A stretch of DNA of 64,000 nucleotides, taken from the NCBI GenBank assembly GCA_026874595.1, contig CM049322.1, forward strand, positions 40,976,840 to 41,040,839, read 5' to 3'. The notes beneath the pieces are model-generated. The model was given only the letters and a program-made list of their open reading frames with translations, ran no database searches and had not been told where the DNA came from. Made by a program: the position numbers and the translations under genes. This DNA comes from Sipunculus nudus. Its lineage: Eukaryota; Annelida; Sipuncula; Golfingiida; Sipunculidae. Positions 1 through 11,963 of this stretch are shown piece by piece (position 1 is the first letter of the stretch; each line of letters begins with the position of its first letter).

Positions 1-164
1 AATCTCACCTATGCGAGATTAAAATCCATTATGAAGCAAGACAGGATTTTAATCTTGCCAAGGCTAGGTAAAATCTGTCTGGTATCATCCAGGTGAGTTT
101 AAAATCTGTCTAATATCACTTAGGTGAGTTTAAAACTGCCTGGATTTCAATCTCGTCTCTGACA
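1..164. repeat. Right terminus of a long-TIR element (copy C, cut by the window edge)
   Basis: The stretch is made of short iterated words (taaaatc, ggtgagttt, aaaatctgtct) and ends in ...ctctGACA followed by TACATATATA. This matches the right ends of elements A and B further on, which end in ...ccttGACA and ...cctcGACA followed by TATA. The internal phrase gaagcaagacaggat also recurs in the right arm of element A (gaagcaagaaagacaggat). The left arm and interior lie outside the window, so its status as a complete element is inferred. Confidence 0.6.
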
Positions 165-205
165 TACATATATAATATAGATAAATATATATCATGTGAC
201 CTCAC

Positions 206-368
206 CTTCCTTGCTCTCGCTCTATGGAGACATTTGCTTTGTTCACCCATTTAAGGCGCGTGGAAGTACTTTCATCAGAGTGTAGCACCGTACACGTAAA
301 CACAATGTTTCCTCTTAATGGGCGGATCTGCTCACTGCCAGCCGGCTGGATGACCATTTGTTGACCAT
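206..368 (-). CDS. Internal exon: first half of an Ig-like domain (cell-surface/adhesion protein)
   Basis: On the minus strand a pyrimidine-rich acceptor (...cttatcttgtttcag) precedes the exon and a strong donor (AAG|GTGAGG) follows it, giving a 163-nt exon. It opens in phase 1 and closes in phase 2. The reading encodes about 54 residues with the Ig B-strand cysteine (IVFTCTV) and, 14 residues later, the C-strand tryptophan (LKWVN). It carries an N-glycosylation sequon (NVS). The second Ig cysteine would lie in the next exon, beyond position 1. A phase-1 start is common for extracellular modules. Residues and splice sites are seen directly; membership of the Ig superfamily follows from the Cys/Trp spacing; an NCAM/Fasciclin-like adhesion role is only a guess. 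No partner exon is identified in this window, so the upstream intron may be very long. Confidence 0.7.
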
Positions 369-1795
369 CTGAAACAAGATAAGACAAATATAAATTCAAC
401 TATATGGAACTGCCCGCGACCCAATGAAACATTTGACCTCTCTCTCAAGTAAACAATAGTTAACCTTTGACTTCTTTATAGCTATTTAACTTATTTCTGA
501 CCTTTAATTTATATATGATAATTTATTTGCTGACCTCTCATCCAATGAAACACTTTTGACTTCTGATCTGCAAAAATGACTTTTCATACTTTGACATCTG
601 ACCAAATAAACTACTCTCTGCTGAAGTTATTTCTCAGATAAGTATATCAATTCTAATAAAGTGTGAGAACCAGAAAAATCCAACCAATCTATCTTCAGTT
701 TTTGACATAAGTTGGTTCTCTAATGTTCAAATTACCAATACATTTGTTCATTAATTTCCAGCTTAAGGAGAGAGAAAGGTCTATTATGATTAAGTATTTT
801 AATTTTTTTTAACATATGCGAAAATCTTAATGATCTAGAGCTGACAAGGAGCAAAGGAACAAGGAAGACATTTTGGATTTTGGATTAATATCAAATGCCT
901 GATATTATTTATTATATCAATCTTACAGATATCCATGAAACATGAAAGATTGGTAATTATTCAAAATATTTTTTATTTTAAATTTTTTATAATCAATATT
1001 TTGCATTTCACTTTTCAACAGTGGATTCATGGATAATGTATATGAGAGACTACAGTATTAACAATGGTTTACTTTTGCAGATGGAGCATCTCGAATTTGT
1101 TAGGTATGTTTTATTTTCCCAATAATTACACTTTCATGAATATATCACAAATATTAAACACTTCTGAACAAAAGACCAGTCCAGCAAATATCTACTTAAA
1201 ACTTTTAATTATTTGTCAAGCCAACATGTGCAGTGGTAAACTGTGGTAAATCTAAACAACCAAAGATTTCTATAGAACAATCATTTCATAAAACATAAAA
1301 GAACTTAGACACCTCGGTAGCTTCTAGGAACATGTCAAAGCATGCATGTATAGATTTCTGTCATGTAATGGTTTCACATGTTTTCTGGACCCTCGCTGCA
1401 ACTAAATCCTACACGAGTGCAACACATGGCTTTTTCTCCCTTCATTACAGCAGAGTGAAGGACTTGTATCTGGAAGGCTTTATATCTAGTTCCTGGGCAG
1501 GCAAATGTCATTGTCGCTATTGATTCATGTAACCATAAAACACCTATAAAATCATCTTCCAAATCATTGGAAACTAGTTTAGTTTCATCACTCTATGATG
1601 TAGTATGTGCCATGGGTGATCTATTGAATTTTAGTTTCCAGTTAATTATATTTTCTGCCTCCAGTTAAAAAGAGTAATTTACATACTGGAATATGGTATT
1701 TGATTATTACGTCATAACTAGATCCCTTGCAGCAACTGTTTGCTGACAAAAATTGCTGCAACACGATGCTACTGTTTGCAGCCCTGTTTTTTATG
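369..1795. other. AT-rich noncoding DNA (probable intron)
   Basis: This lies immediately upstream of the Ig exon in its transcript direction. It has only short chance ORFs, no splice-flanked reading I trust, and no repeat I recognise. Confidence 0.5.
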
Positions 1796-2130
1796 GTAAT
1801 TGCCTCTGCCAGGAGGGTATGTATTCTTCCCTGTTTGTGTGTCATGATGGGAATCTCATGAAATTTTCAGCATTTTTTCTGGAAAGGGCTGATGAAGAAT
1901 CGATTAGATTTTGGTGTGGATTCGACACATATGATCAGGATCAGAAATTGTATCAATGAATATTCGCAAATATAATCCCTCATGTATGAATGAACCTGGG
2001 AATATGGGATGAATAAGTGGATCCATACATGTTTTTTTGAGAGCATCCCACAATAGAGCACCCCTCCCCCCCCCCCCCCATCCCCACATGGTTTAGGCTT
2101 TCATGCCTTGGAATGCAGAATTCTAGTTTA
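1796..2130 (+). repeat. Dispersed repeat (family ending in tctagtt), plus-strand copy
   Basis: It starts near tgcctctgccaggaggg and ends in ggaatgcagaattctagtt. Two other copies in the window share the phrases ttttggtgtggat, aacctgggaatatggg and the terminal tctagtt: 46485-46735 on plus and 15420-15750 on minus. It contains a 14-C run at 2066-2079. Ends of the type 'ggaggcttgcattcc ... ttctagtt' are familiar from mollusc interspersed repeats; the class (SINE, LINE tail or other) is unresolved. Confidence 0.6.
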
Positions 2131-2929
2131 TATTTTGCTTTCATGTACACAAAAAATATAAAACAACAGTATAATAATAAAATAAGCCTTCAATCACCAG
2201 CTTTGATTGTTTTAATCTATATTATAATTGACAGTGGTACCACTCAACATGGAGGCAGCTTCTCTGAGGCCACACCTCAGAAATACAGTGTTTTAGTCTT
2301 GAGCTATTTAGAAAGATATCAAGTGTGTCCTAAGAGGGGTCACTGACTATTTTCCCATAAAATTCTGAGAAATTTTACATTCTTGTAAATATCAAGTTGT
2401 GTGCAATTTTTACAGTTAGAGAAGTTGTCAATTAAAGCAACAATATATGACACCAGTTGACCTGATCTTTTCAGTGAAATTCTTGCCTACAATTTATACC
2501 AGGTACCGTGGTAAGTGCCATTTCATGTAACAATCACATTATACACTAATATGCAAATATGATAAAAATCCACATTTCTTCAGATATACTTTACACAGAA
2601 TATGTTTTTGTGTACATGTCCTGATATTATGGCTTCTATTGCAGCTTTGTTTCATGTTTTATTTTAACATTTATGTTTAAATGAATTGCACATATCCTAG
2701 CAGTACTCTTTAATGACGTCAATATACACTCTTTCTTGATCTATATGATACTGTTTCCTTAGCTCTTAATGGGCTTTAGACAGTGCTATACCAGTACTGT
2801 GTGAGACAGCATATAAAACATTATGTGTGCTCCATGTTGTTTAAGGGGATATAAATTTCTTTTTTTCCTTGTATACAATGTACTAAGAGTGCAATAGGTC
2901 AACCAGAAAGTCAACCAAAGTAACATTAA
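2131..2929. other. Noncoding; short repeat fragment at 2310-2372
   Basis: The block 2310-2372 (tgtgtcctaaga..., then ttttcccataaaattct) resembles 40641-40705, so it is a fragment of a dispersed repeat. The rest is AT-rich and featureless. Confidence 0.4.
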
Positions 2930-3545
2930 ACCTAGCCATACAAGACCTTCCCATAAACCCCTGGGCAATGACAATTGCAGTCTTTGCGTTTCCATGGTGA
3001 CACCCTCATGACCTGCCATTGACCATGTGCTCTCCATTATTACATCACACAGCTAGAAACTGCCAGCCAATGGTCTGCTGCTCCAGTAAGACCTCCCCCA
3101 GTCCTCACCAGCTGGGTCAAGCCTAGGAAGAGATGACATCCTCCCCTTCCCTAATGAATAGCCCCACTGATGGAACTGAATGATTTAAGCATATAGACTT
3201 TCATCAATAAAGGAAAGCTGGGCTGCCCATGCTGTCCAAAGTGGCTCATCCACACTCATTAAATGTGGTGTTAGTGTCCCGCTGGTTTGGTCAGGGTGTC
3301 CTGCACAGTGTCATTCGGCCACTCACCAGCTCACAGGGTCTGTGATTGTAATACCCTATTGTACCCAGCCCAAAGCAGCCTCCGCAAAAGTGAAGGATAC
3401 TCATGCAAACTGTAATTTTAACAATTTAATTATTAATATTGTACTTGCGCTAAAGTGCCTGGATCTGCACTTCTGGCTGTAAATTTTATGATTTAATTAT
3501 TAATACTGTACTTGCGATAAAGTCTCTGGATCTTGAGCATAATGT
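2930..3545. other. GC-richer island followed by a short tandem duplication
   Basis: 2930-3400 is clearly GC-richer and more complex in sequence than its surroundings and matches no repeat elsewhere in the window. It has the look of a cis-regulatory or conserved noncoding block. 3405-3545 holds two diverged copies of a roughly 70-bp unit (atttaattattaatattgta, then cttgcg, then taaagt). No coding evidence. Confidence 0.35.
2988..3001 (+). promoter_or_regulatory. X-box-like (RFX) site
   Basis: GTTTCCATGGTGAC fits the loose X-box consensus RYYNYYWWRRNRAC at every position and sits in a GC-richer island. RFX binding is inferred from motif knowledge. A match to the loose consensus alone is expected several times by chance in 64 kb. 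Confidence 0.25.
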
Positions 3546-4490
3546 CAATATTGGCTATATATTTATTAAATAAATTTTATTTATTGTACTTACCCCACAA
3601 TCAAATACAGACGTGCCATGCATATACCACTGGTTCTGGTGAATACTGATGGCCACACTGGCTTATCTTACATATCCAATCTATTTCAGTTTTCAAAATT
3701 GCACCAAAAGCTACATGTAACTGCAGTAGGGCTACAGATGGTTTCCATTTTCTTTTCTAATTTGTTCATTTTTGACAAACCAATAGACAAACGGTAAAAC
3801 AAACATGAATGAAAACATAACCACCTTGTAAAATATATATATAGAAGCTTTATTCTTTAATTATCATAAACATACAGACAGCGCAGACTTCATAAGTCAT
3901 AATAGTGGTATGGTTTATGGCATTTTGTCTGAGAGCCACTCATAACATGCCACTGAACAGCAGTTTGTAAGAATGATCATGTCTGGATGTCAGACTTAGC
4001 CAGACCAAGACAGGGACGCAGGGCTGGTCAAGGCTGGCATCTCCAGGCTTCAGCAGCCCCAGACACATGTAGCATCTTGTAGTGTTTGTGCATAAACGGT
4101 GTCCATCATGTGGTGACCAGTGTGTACAAACATCGCTTGAAAGTCACCCCACATCATTAACTACAAGAAAGCTGATACTTCTCCCACTCACAGATTTGTA
4201 TCACGAAAGTGGTACTGTATTTATGCGTGTATAAGACGACCCTGTGTATAAGACGACCCCCCAATGTTGAGCCTCAAATTTTGGTTCAAATTATTTTTCA
4301 GCATCTTAAGTTGGAGCTGCCAGCTACTGAGGATCACTTTGTCAAGATAATAATCACTTGAACGCAGATGATTAAAATGGGATTTTATAATTTTTTATTC
4401 TTAAAATGGTCAGTGGTACAAATCCATGGTTCTGCAAACATGTAGGCAATCATGTAACTCATATGTATAAGTTGATGATTTTCAGTCTTG
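3546..4490. other. Noncoding; tandem 16-mer at 4227-4259
   Basis: GTGTATAAGACGACCC occurs twice, one base apart (4227-4242 and 4244-4259). Terminal motifs of this 'ataagacgaccc' kind occur at the ends of DNA transposons in many animals, but I see no matching opposite end. The remainder is unremarkable. Confidence 0.4.
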
Positions 4491-4811
4491 TACCCCTTTC
4501 ACACAAAAAACGTTTACAAACTGACTTTGGCAAAGCGGTTTGGCCAAGCCATTTTGGTGCGTTCACAAGGGCATCTAGCACCAATGCGTGTTTTGTACAT
4601 TTCATATGTGGAAAAATGTAAAAACATGCTGACACAAGCATATGCGCCTGAAAACTTAGTCCAAACTGTTTTAGAGCATTCACACAAAGGTAAAACAAAG
4701 CGGATAAAATGACTCTCAATCAAAATGGACTGAAACCAACTCTTGAGCTTGATGCAAAAAGCTTTGGCCAAGACAGTTTGAAAACATTTTGGGTTGCAGT
4801 GCGAATGGGTA
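4491..4811. mobile_element. MITE, about 321 bp, short imperfect TIRs
   Basis: The left end TACCCCTTTCACAC (4491-4504) and the right end gtgcgaatgggta (4799-4811) are imperfect inverted repeats of each other. Internal subrepeats of the form 'gcRttcacaMaagg' occur near 4560 and 4676. Overlapping ORFs on both strands are shadows of this structure. The target-site duplication is not clear, so the superfamily is not assigned. Confidence 0.5.
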
Positions 4812-6236
4812 CGTATTACTACAGGTCTGCTAAATCACTATTTGAATGAGTCACTCTTCTTTTTGAGGTTTTACTAAAAATTATGCTGATTAATATTTCT
4901 TTACTTTTTTTATTAGCACTCTTATTTTCCTCAATTTTCAGTAATGGTGTTCTGAGATATAAAATTTCTCTCTTGATCTAACTTTCTGTTAGAACAGAAA
5001 CAATTTTGTGTGTGAAAATGTCCAGCAAGTGTCACAACATGTGGAAAATGCCCTTATTTCATGCAGGGAGATGTCCCCATGCATATTTCTGACCTTTGGA
5101 GTAATGTATGTTAAAATGGGAAACTGTCACTAATTTTACTCCTTTTTTAATACTCTTAACTTCAAAGAAAGCTTCTCTTTTTTTCCAAAGAACTTACTCT
5201 TATCATCAGACATATACCTTTTGCAGGCCTTCTTTACCCTCAAGTTTAATTACCTGAAGGAATTAGCAGGGGTTTGTTTGATAGCTAGCCCAGGTCAGGC
5301 GAGAGATGTTCATATTAATTAATTATACACAAAAAGGCAGGCAGCTTAACTAATATTGTTCACACTGGGCTTATCAAAGGACGGCACAGATAAGGCCGGC
5401 CTTGCAATCAGTACGACAATAATTTGCATTAGAACATATAAACTGGGACATGGCATCTGCCAGTTGGGATATTTCATATTGGTGCAATATTTTGTGAAAC
5501 TGCTCAAAATTTGTTTATTCTTTGCAATGGAATCAACTGACCCAGCACAGCTAGCAGTTACCATTTACACCATTTTGCCTGATCACTAGACTAAACAGCA
5601 AGATGAACAGTTTATCAGACAAATATCTTTCCAGTGTTCGTAACTATGACTCCAATTTTATCATATGATTAAAATTGTCAAAATTTTGTTGACATCCGAA
5701 AGAATTGCTTGACATTAGTCCTGACACAAAACAGGGTATACATAGTGTATGATACTTTTTTCATATTAGTCTAAACCCACGAAATATCTGTATGTCAAAA
5801 CTGGCGTAATTTATATACAAATATGTGCCCAGCTTATGTTATATACAGGCAGCTGAGGGGACAGACATAGGAACCAAGTGCATCTCTGTCTAGTAACACA
5901 AGACAGAACTTTGGCATACTTCAACATCATTTACTATACATGCATGTTGTAATATTACTAAGATATGTTTCTACCTGCTCAACCTGAAACCAGCAGAAGT
6001 TATGATGAACATCCTCATAAAAAATGCTGCCGACTGCACAACAATGTTTTAAGTATGGTATAAACTGTGATATTTAGCCAAAATGTGTAACCTAAATGAT
6101 CACTAGGAAATAGAAACAGCATTGTGCAACATTCCAGAGGAATCTCTTATCTTCTGTCATTGTACAGCCAGGCTGAAACATAAGCTGAGGTGTCCAACAG
6201 GAACACTGGTGTGTTAAATCCTGAAACTGTTGGTAT
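4812..6236. other. Noncoding, nothing recognised
   Basis: Moderately AT-rich sequence with chance ORFs only. I found no splice-flanked reading or repeat family. Confidence 0.4.
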
Positions 6237-6420
6237 GTACAGCGAAACCTCAAAGTTATGACCACCAAACAGACCTTGAAAGAGGTCACATTTTTCGAGG
6301 TCATCAGTCTCAGAGCATGGATGGTTATGAAGAGCAGAAAAAAAAATAATTGGGATCGTGAAAGTGGTAGTTATTAATAGGTGGTTGCTTATCTGAGGTG
6401 GTCGTTAGGTTAGATTTTAC
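6237..6420. repeat. Decayed MITE-like repeat with ggtggtc motifs
   Basis: The left side (gtacagcgaaacctcaaag, then ttatgaccacc) and the right side (gaggtggtcgttaggtt) resemble the 'acagtgaaacc ... gaccacc' ends of the pogo-like MITEs at 31806, 36534 and 37978. The inverted repeats are poor, so this is an old copy. Confidence 0.35.
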
Positions 6421-7444
6421 ATTAAAGTTACTTTAAAGGACTCAACCACCATGTACCATACAACAATTATTTCTCATTTGTGAAACCAGGAGAGTGACCA
6501 GTAAAACAGTGGGCTGATTGGCTGGTGAAATATTATTATCAACCATCATCAGAGGTTCAGTAATCATTTATTGATAACATTATGGCCAGCTAAACTGTGA
6601 ATATTACACACCAGCATGGGATAACTAATAAAATAACATTGCTGATTGTGACAATTAAGTGAGTCATAAAATGTATGGATATTTTAATAACCATGCCTCC
6701 AGAGAAAAATGCTGAGTGATAGGAATTAAGGTATCTTTGATGTCAACAACCCCTACATCTAAAATCCAAAATATGTTTTAAATTCATTTGGACCCCATTA
6801 AGTATACATTACATTAAACCTAGTACAGCAATCCTCCTGATGGAATAAATATTTTTGACATACATTCATTTTCACATGATTCTGTAACATTTGAATATTT
6901 TATTTTTTTTTTAATTATGCAATTTTAAGTTTCCACTTACAGTAAGGTACTTTTAGAGGACTATATAGTATTAAAATATATGACTATCTCACAAATATAC
7001 TTTTTTTTGTTTTTCCTCTCTATCATTTTGCTATCTACCCTAAAATTTGAAATTTAAATTAATTCTGATTCGAAATGAAAAAAAAAATCATTTTCAATAA
7101 GAAAATACAAAACTGAGGAAGACTGAATAAAACCTAAAATAGTAAGATTAGAAAACCAATCAAACTTTAAAGATACCATTTGCTCAAAGGCAAAGCTCTA
7201 AAAAATCTGTGTTTTTTTGTAAAAAGTGAAGACTGATGCAACATTACTCATGTAATTACACAAACACTGTAAGATCCTATCAAATAAAAGTGAAACATTG
7301 TAAATATGTATGACATTGTCTCAACAACTTTTCCACCATTATGCCAATGTGTAACATGTACAAGTGAAAAAGAATTCCCAAGCCGCAGACTGAATTGATT
7401 TTTCCTGAGTTATAAACAGAATCCCTCAAAGTCAAATGTTGAAG
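6421..7444. other. AT-rich noncoding DNA
   Basis: Long A and T runs, with no gene or repeat recognised. Confidence 0.4.
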
Positions 7445-7700
7445 TCTCAGGCCAAAGGTGTCTTGGTTATCCAGGGTTGCCTAGGGATCGAGCTGTCAAG
7501 TCTTGTTCACCCGGGAATGAAAACCCGCCACCCTAGCATTTCTGGCAGACAAGTATCCAACACGTCTGGCCGAACTGGACCTTTGTAAACATGGAAGGCG
7601 CCGGGCTTTGCCACAATAAACCAATGAGGTCCATGGACCCACTTGGCCCAAAATCAGTAAATTAGTCTTGGTGCTCTGCGGTAACTCCAAAACACAAAAC
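7445..7700 (-). mobile_element. tRNA-derived SINE, minus strand
   Basis: Read on the minus strand, 7581-7502 has a tRNA-like head: an A-box-like ccagttcggccagacg followed about 45 nt later by a B-box-like cgggttttcattcccgg, close to the tRNA T-arm form GGTTCGANTCCC. The downstream body runs to about 7445. Promoter boxes are seen directly; the SINE class is inferred. The ORF across it is an artefact. Confidence 0.6.
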
Positions 7701-8600
7701 ACAAGTGGCCATCAGTGCAAAGGTCCCTTGTGTGGGTGGGAACAAATCTAAAGGTGTGCTGGAATTTAAACTTATCATATTTTTCACTCAGATTATTGTG
7801 TCTCAAATAAGGCCTTCAACCTAACACTGACACATTTTTCTTACAGTCCACAATCTCAAGAGTAAAATCTAAAATACACACTCTCTATAAGAGATATGTG
7901 GGCAGAAACTAGTCTATTTATAAATATCTACCAAACAAACACTTAAGCTTTGAACTTTTTTGAGAGGAGTATTAACGTCCATCCACTGCATAGCTGAAAG
8001 ATCTTTTTGATGAAATGTTTTGGTTTGCTACTAAATCTATGGCTCATTGTTTATTTTATTACATTAACAAGTACTAGTATTTCAATACTAAATTGTTCAA
8101 CAAAAAGTTGTTAAATTTTCAATTTCAAGATAAATGTCAAGAAAAATATGTAATTTCTTTCACTTGTGGTAAAATACATTTGGATGTCACCACTGAATTT
8201 AAATATATTATGATTCAATAAAGAGAAACTTTTTTCTGACACTAATTTTCTTTAGTATATATCATGGTTGAATGATAATACTCGCGCAAAATATAGAGTT
8301 ATATAAATTATTTTTGCTCAATGAAATACGGGAAAATAAAATATAATTAATAATGCAGAATCTAAGTTTAATGATTCGACCAAAAGATAGAACACACAAA
8401 TATCCTTCCTCCACAATTCTAGATGCCAATCAAAGATAACAGAAATACAAGCCCTGAGGACCTTTTGTGGAAGACAAGAGCTTGGTCCTCATGCAGAGAC
8501 CCAAAAGTTGGCAGGGAACAAGTCACCTAAGTGTGCTAAAAATTTATGCCTTCCATACTTTTCACACAGATTATTTTGATCAAAAGCCCAGCCAGTCAGT
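7701..8600. repeat. Region with a diverged duplicated block (about 7716-7800 and 8455-8590)
   Basis: Both blocks share an order of phrases: aaaggtccctt/aggaccttttgtgg, then a gggaacaa core, then gtgtgct, then ttttcacNcagattatt. Between them lies AT-rich sequence with no features. Confidence 0.4.
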
Positions 8601-10900
8601 ACTACACTTCCCTGTCGTTCCTTATCGTAAAATCAATCTAAGATCATTGATGTTACAAAGTGTCTCCCTCAGGAAATGTCCCTCAAGTAATCACGTCGAT
8701 TAATCTGAAGAACAAATGTCTGGGGAACCCTCCTCCTTGGCTATTCATCAAAGAAACATACATCAAAATGATAGAAATATCAATTTTGTAAACAAAATGA
8801 TTTAATTTCAAATTTTTTTTTAGGAGGTTAGTTCAGACATTATTCCTAAGAAGATCTGCTGATCAGATGAAAAGGATGCTACATTAAACTGAAACAAAAT
8901 CTGGTGCATAATTTCATCAATATATCAGCATATCGCAATACAGCGAGTTGTATATTGCATATTTCTGATATTATTTTCAAATATTGACATGTATATTCTG
9001 TCAAATGTGATTTATTAGGGTAAAACTAAAGCTTCTGTTACAAATTTAGACCTCTGAATGGATTAGAAATAGTGAAAGGTGGAAAGTGAATGTAAAATTG
9101 ATACCAAATGAGTCCATAGACATGCAACAGGTCATTTAGCAGGAAATATTCGAGTAGCGTGATTGACTATATGATCAAAGCTAAAATTAAGCTAATTTTA
9201 TGCAAAAGAAGAAATTTAGAGCAAAATCTGCAAAAGCAGTGGTCTGGAAAAATTACCTTGAACAAAATATGAAACCTTTAAAACCCAAAACCTCTCTCTT
9301 CAATGCCTCTTAAGTAAGACTTTTACTTCCTTCCCTTCAGAAAACATTTCACCTAGATCAGATATTTTATAGTGTTTGTTTTATGGTGATGTCAATCTTG
9401 TTCTAAAATATACATGTGTGCTTGTGTCATTTCCATTTTTTCATCTGTACATGCTCTGAAATATGCAATTATTGCTGCCTCCAATGCAAATGTCAAGTTA
9501 TTTGTTGAATGTCAATGGCACATAAAGGCAAGGGCAACAGTGTTATAGAAATATTAAGCTGACATATGGTTCCTGTACATTTTTTTTTCTGTCAACTGGT
9601 TATCATTTAAAATAGGGAAACCTGTCATCATGGGCATTTCACTATTAAGAACACACCTCTATTGAAAACACCATTTGGGAACAATCATATCTGAATATGG
9701 GTTAATTTTTCTCTATCACTGGCAAAAATGTAAGGTTACAAGACGTGGTCTGTAAGTGAAATTTAACTAATAATTATTTCAAGAAAAATTTGAATTTTTC
9801 TGGTTTCTCCATTTACTACTGGCAAGTTGCAGCAGCTTCAACTAAATGGTTAAATGTAAGTGTTTTTTAAGATCACACACCTGTTTGAATTTGGCCATCC
9901 TGATGTTCGTCATTTAATGTAGCTTATCTTTCTGCAGAACTGTATTTAGAAAATATAAATATCTAAGAAAACAGGTATATCTGACTAATGAAATTTTAAA
10001 ATATTTTGTCTTCAACCTCCTGCACAGGAACTATAGTGCTAACCTGAGTAACCCCTACTGATTATGTGTAAACAACATATTGGGTCATAAACTCTGACAC
10101 TGGACAATATTCACAATCAGTAATCCTCCTGGATTCTGAAAGGAAGATGTCAGTCTCTGGTCAGCACATGGAGAGTCTTAAATATATTCCAAATGTACTC
10201 AATTATGTATGACCTGCATAGAACATTATATGTGTGCTGTCTCACTGTTCATCTAAGTATGATAAAATGTAAAATGGATACAGCTAGACCTTCTTTTGTG
10301 CATAATTAATACACTAGATTCTTATGGTTGGAAAACTAATACAGTAAAACCCAATCTTGTCCCTTCAACCAAACAGGACCTTTTATGATTTGTGACAATT
10401 AACACTGTAGGCATTGATGGGGTACCACTCCTTAAAACACCTCATAAATGTGTAAGCGTTACCAGTGAAGAGATAAATATGACATTTGACATGAATTATC
10501 TTCACCAATTGTGCAAGAGTGACACACCCTTGTATTGCGGACATTTAGGTTAAACGTCTGGTACATTCCTCTGTGTTCAGCATTAACGTCACACAAATTG
10601 TTGGACAGACCATGTCAGAATGCTAATACGGGAGATACATCAATTACATCAGATGAACACGGAGATGCTCCACTATTATGCCCCATTTCCCCAGTGGGGT
10701 GAACCAGGGGATGACATTTATGATAGGTTCCACCTCCCTGAAAATTAAACCCACACAGTGTCAATCTTATATTGTACATACATAATTAGATAATACGCAG
10801 TGTCATAATGTATGACAAATGGCAGGGGTGTGGCTCCATTATACCCTACAATGGAGTGCTGTATACATTTCCAGATGATTACTAAAGCAGTGGACATGCA
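8601..10900. other. AT-rich noncoding DNA
   Basis: No coding signal. Short phrases near 9640 (actattaagaacacacctc) and 10342 (tacagtaaaaccc) resemble eroded DNA-transposon ends, but no pair can be defined. Confidence 0.4.
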
Positions 10901-11963
10901 TGTGGCAGGACAACAGATCAAAATCTGGCCCAATCAATGACCAGTCCAGACCAATCATTAACTGGTCTAGACCAAATCCCTGATCCAGAGTAAATCCGGC
11001 CTGAACCTGTCTCCCCTGTGAACCTCAATTCGCCCTGTGCTACCCTGATCAGGATTTGGTCTAGATCCTTAGTTATGAATTATGATACCAGTCATTGTAA
11101 TTCAAATTAAAATATACTGTCTGGTAAGGCTGAAACGGGACAAATTTTTTGGCTTGAGTACCTGATAGGCATTACCTGACTTGGACTTAAACACTCATTA
11201 CCAATGAGTGCAATGCTGTAAAACGGACATCTGTTTACAGATGCAAAATATGCATAAATTTTGGACTTGAATACTCTATAAGTATTACCCGAACTTGAGT
11301 ACTTGCATGAGTACTCCTTACAACCCTACTGTCTGGCACATGAATTCTGCATTTAGAATCTGCTAATGATGAAATTAAGCTAAAGGATCACTCTCATGCA
11401 TTCATTCATTGTATTGGTTTTATACAAGCACATATCTGCATGTCTGTATACAGGTTACTGTGGAAGAGGTGTTCAGGCTATCATCACTGAGTGCTAACTG
11501 TTGCTCTGCTGGCTAATCCGATTTCGTTTCTTGCCTTCGGCTCTGGTTTTAGGTTAGGCAGGGGGAGGGGGGAGGGACTAGAGCTACTCTAGATTGCGTC
11601 TCTTCAACACTTTGCACTCGGATTGGGGGGTTGCATCTTAAAATTTTAGCTTTATAAGCTTTATCTCACCTCTTTTCTTCTCAAAATGTCTACTCAAAAT
11701 TTGTCACAATAAACCTTAAAACCCCTCAACTATCTAATTTCATGTAAGGGAGCTGACTGTATGGGCCCAGTTCTGGATTTGTCAACAGTACATTCAGCCA
11801 CTGTCTTCCCTTTCTTTAGCTAAGCAGATGTTGTAGCAGCTGTCCTTAAAACTTTGATTTGACCTGATAGTGAGTCCTGTTATAAATATTTTTTTTAAAT
11901 TTTGGACTAACTGGGATCTGATCTCGACCTATAATTGTCCCGATAGGGATCTAGGTCTTGACA
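10901..11963. repeat. Possible decayed long-TIR element (candidate D)
   Basis: The left end TGTGGCAGG..., followed by cagatcaaaatctggcccaa, resembles the left end of element B (TGTCGAGG..., then cagattagaatctggcccaa). Words such as ccagtccagacc and actggtctagacc follow. The right end ...ggtctTGACA resembles the right ends of A, B and C. The arms no longer align well with each other and no duplication of the target is evident. Confidence 0.3.
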
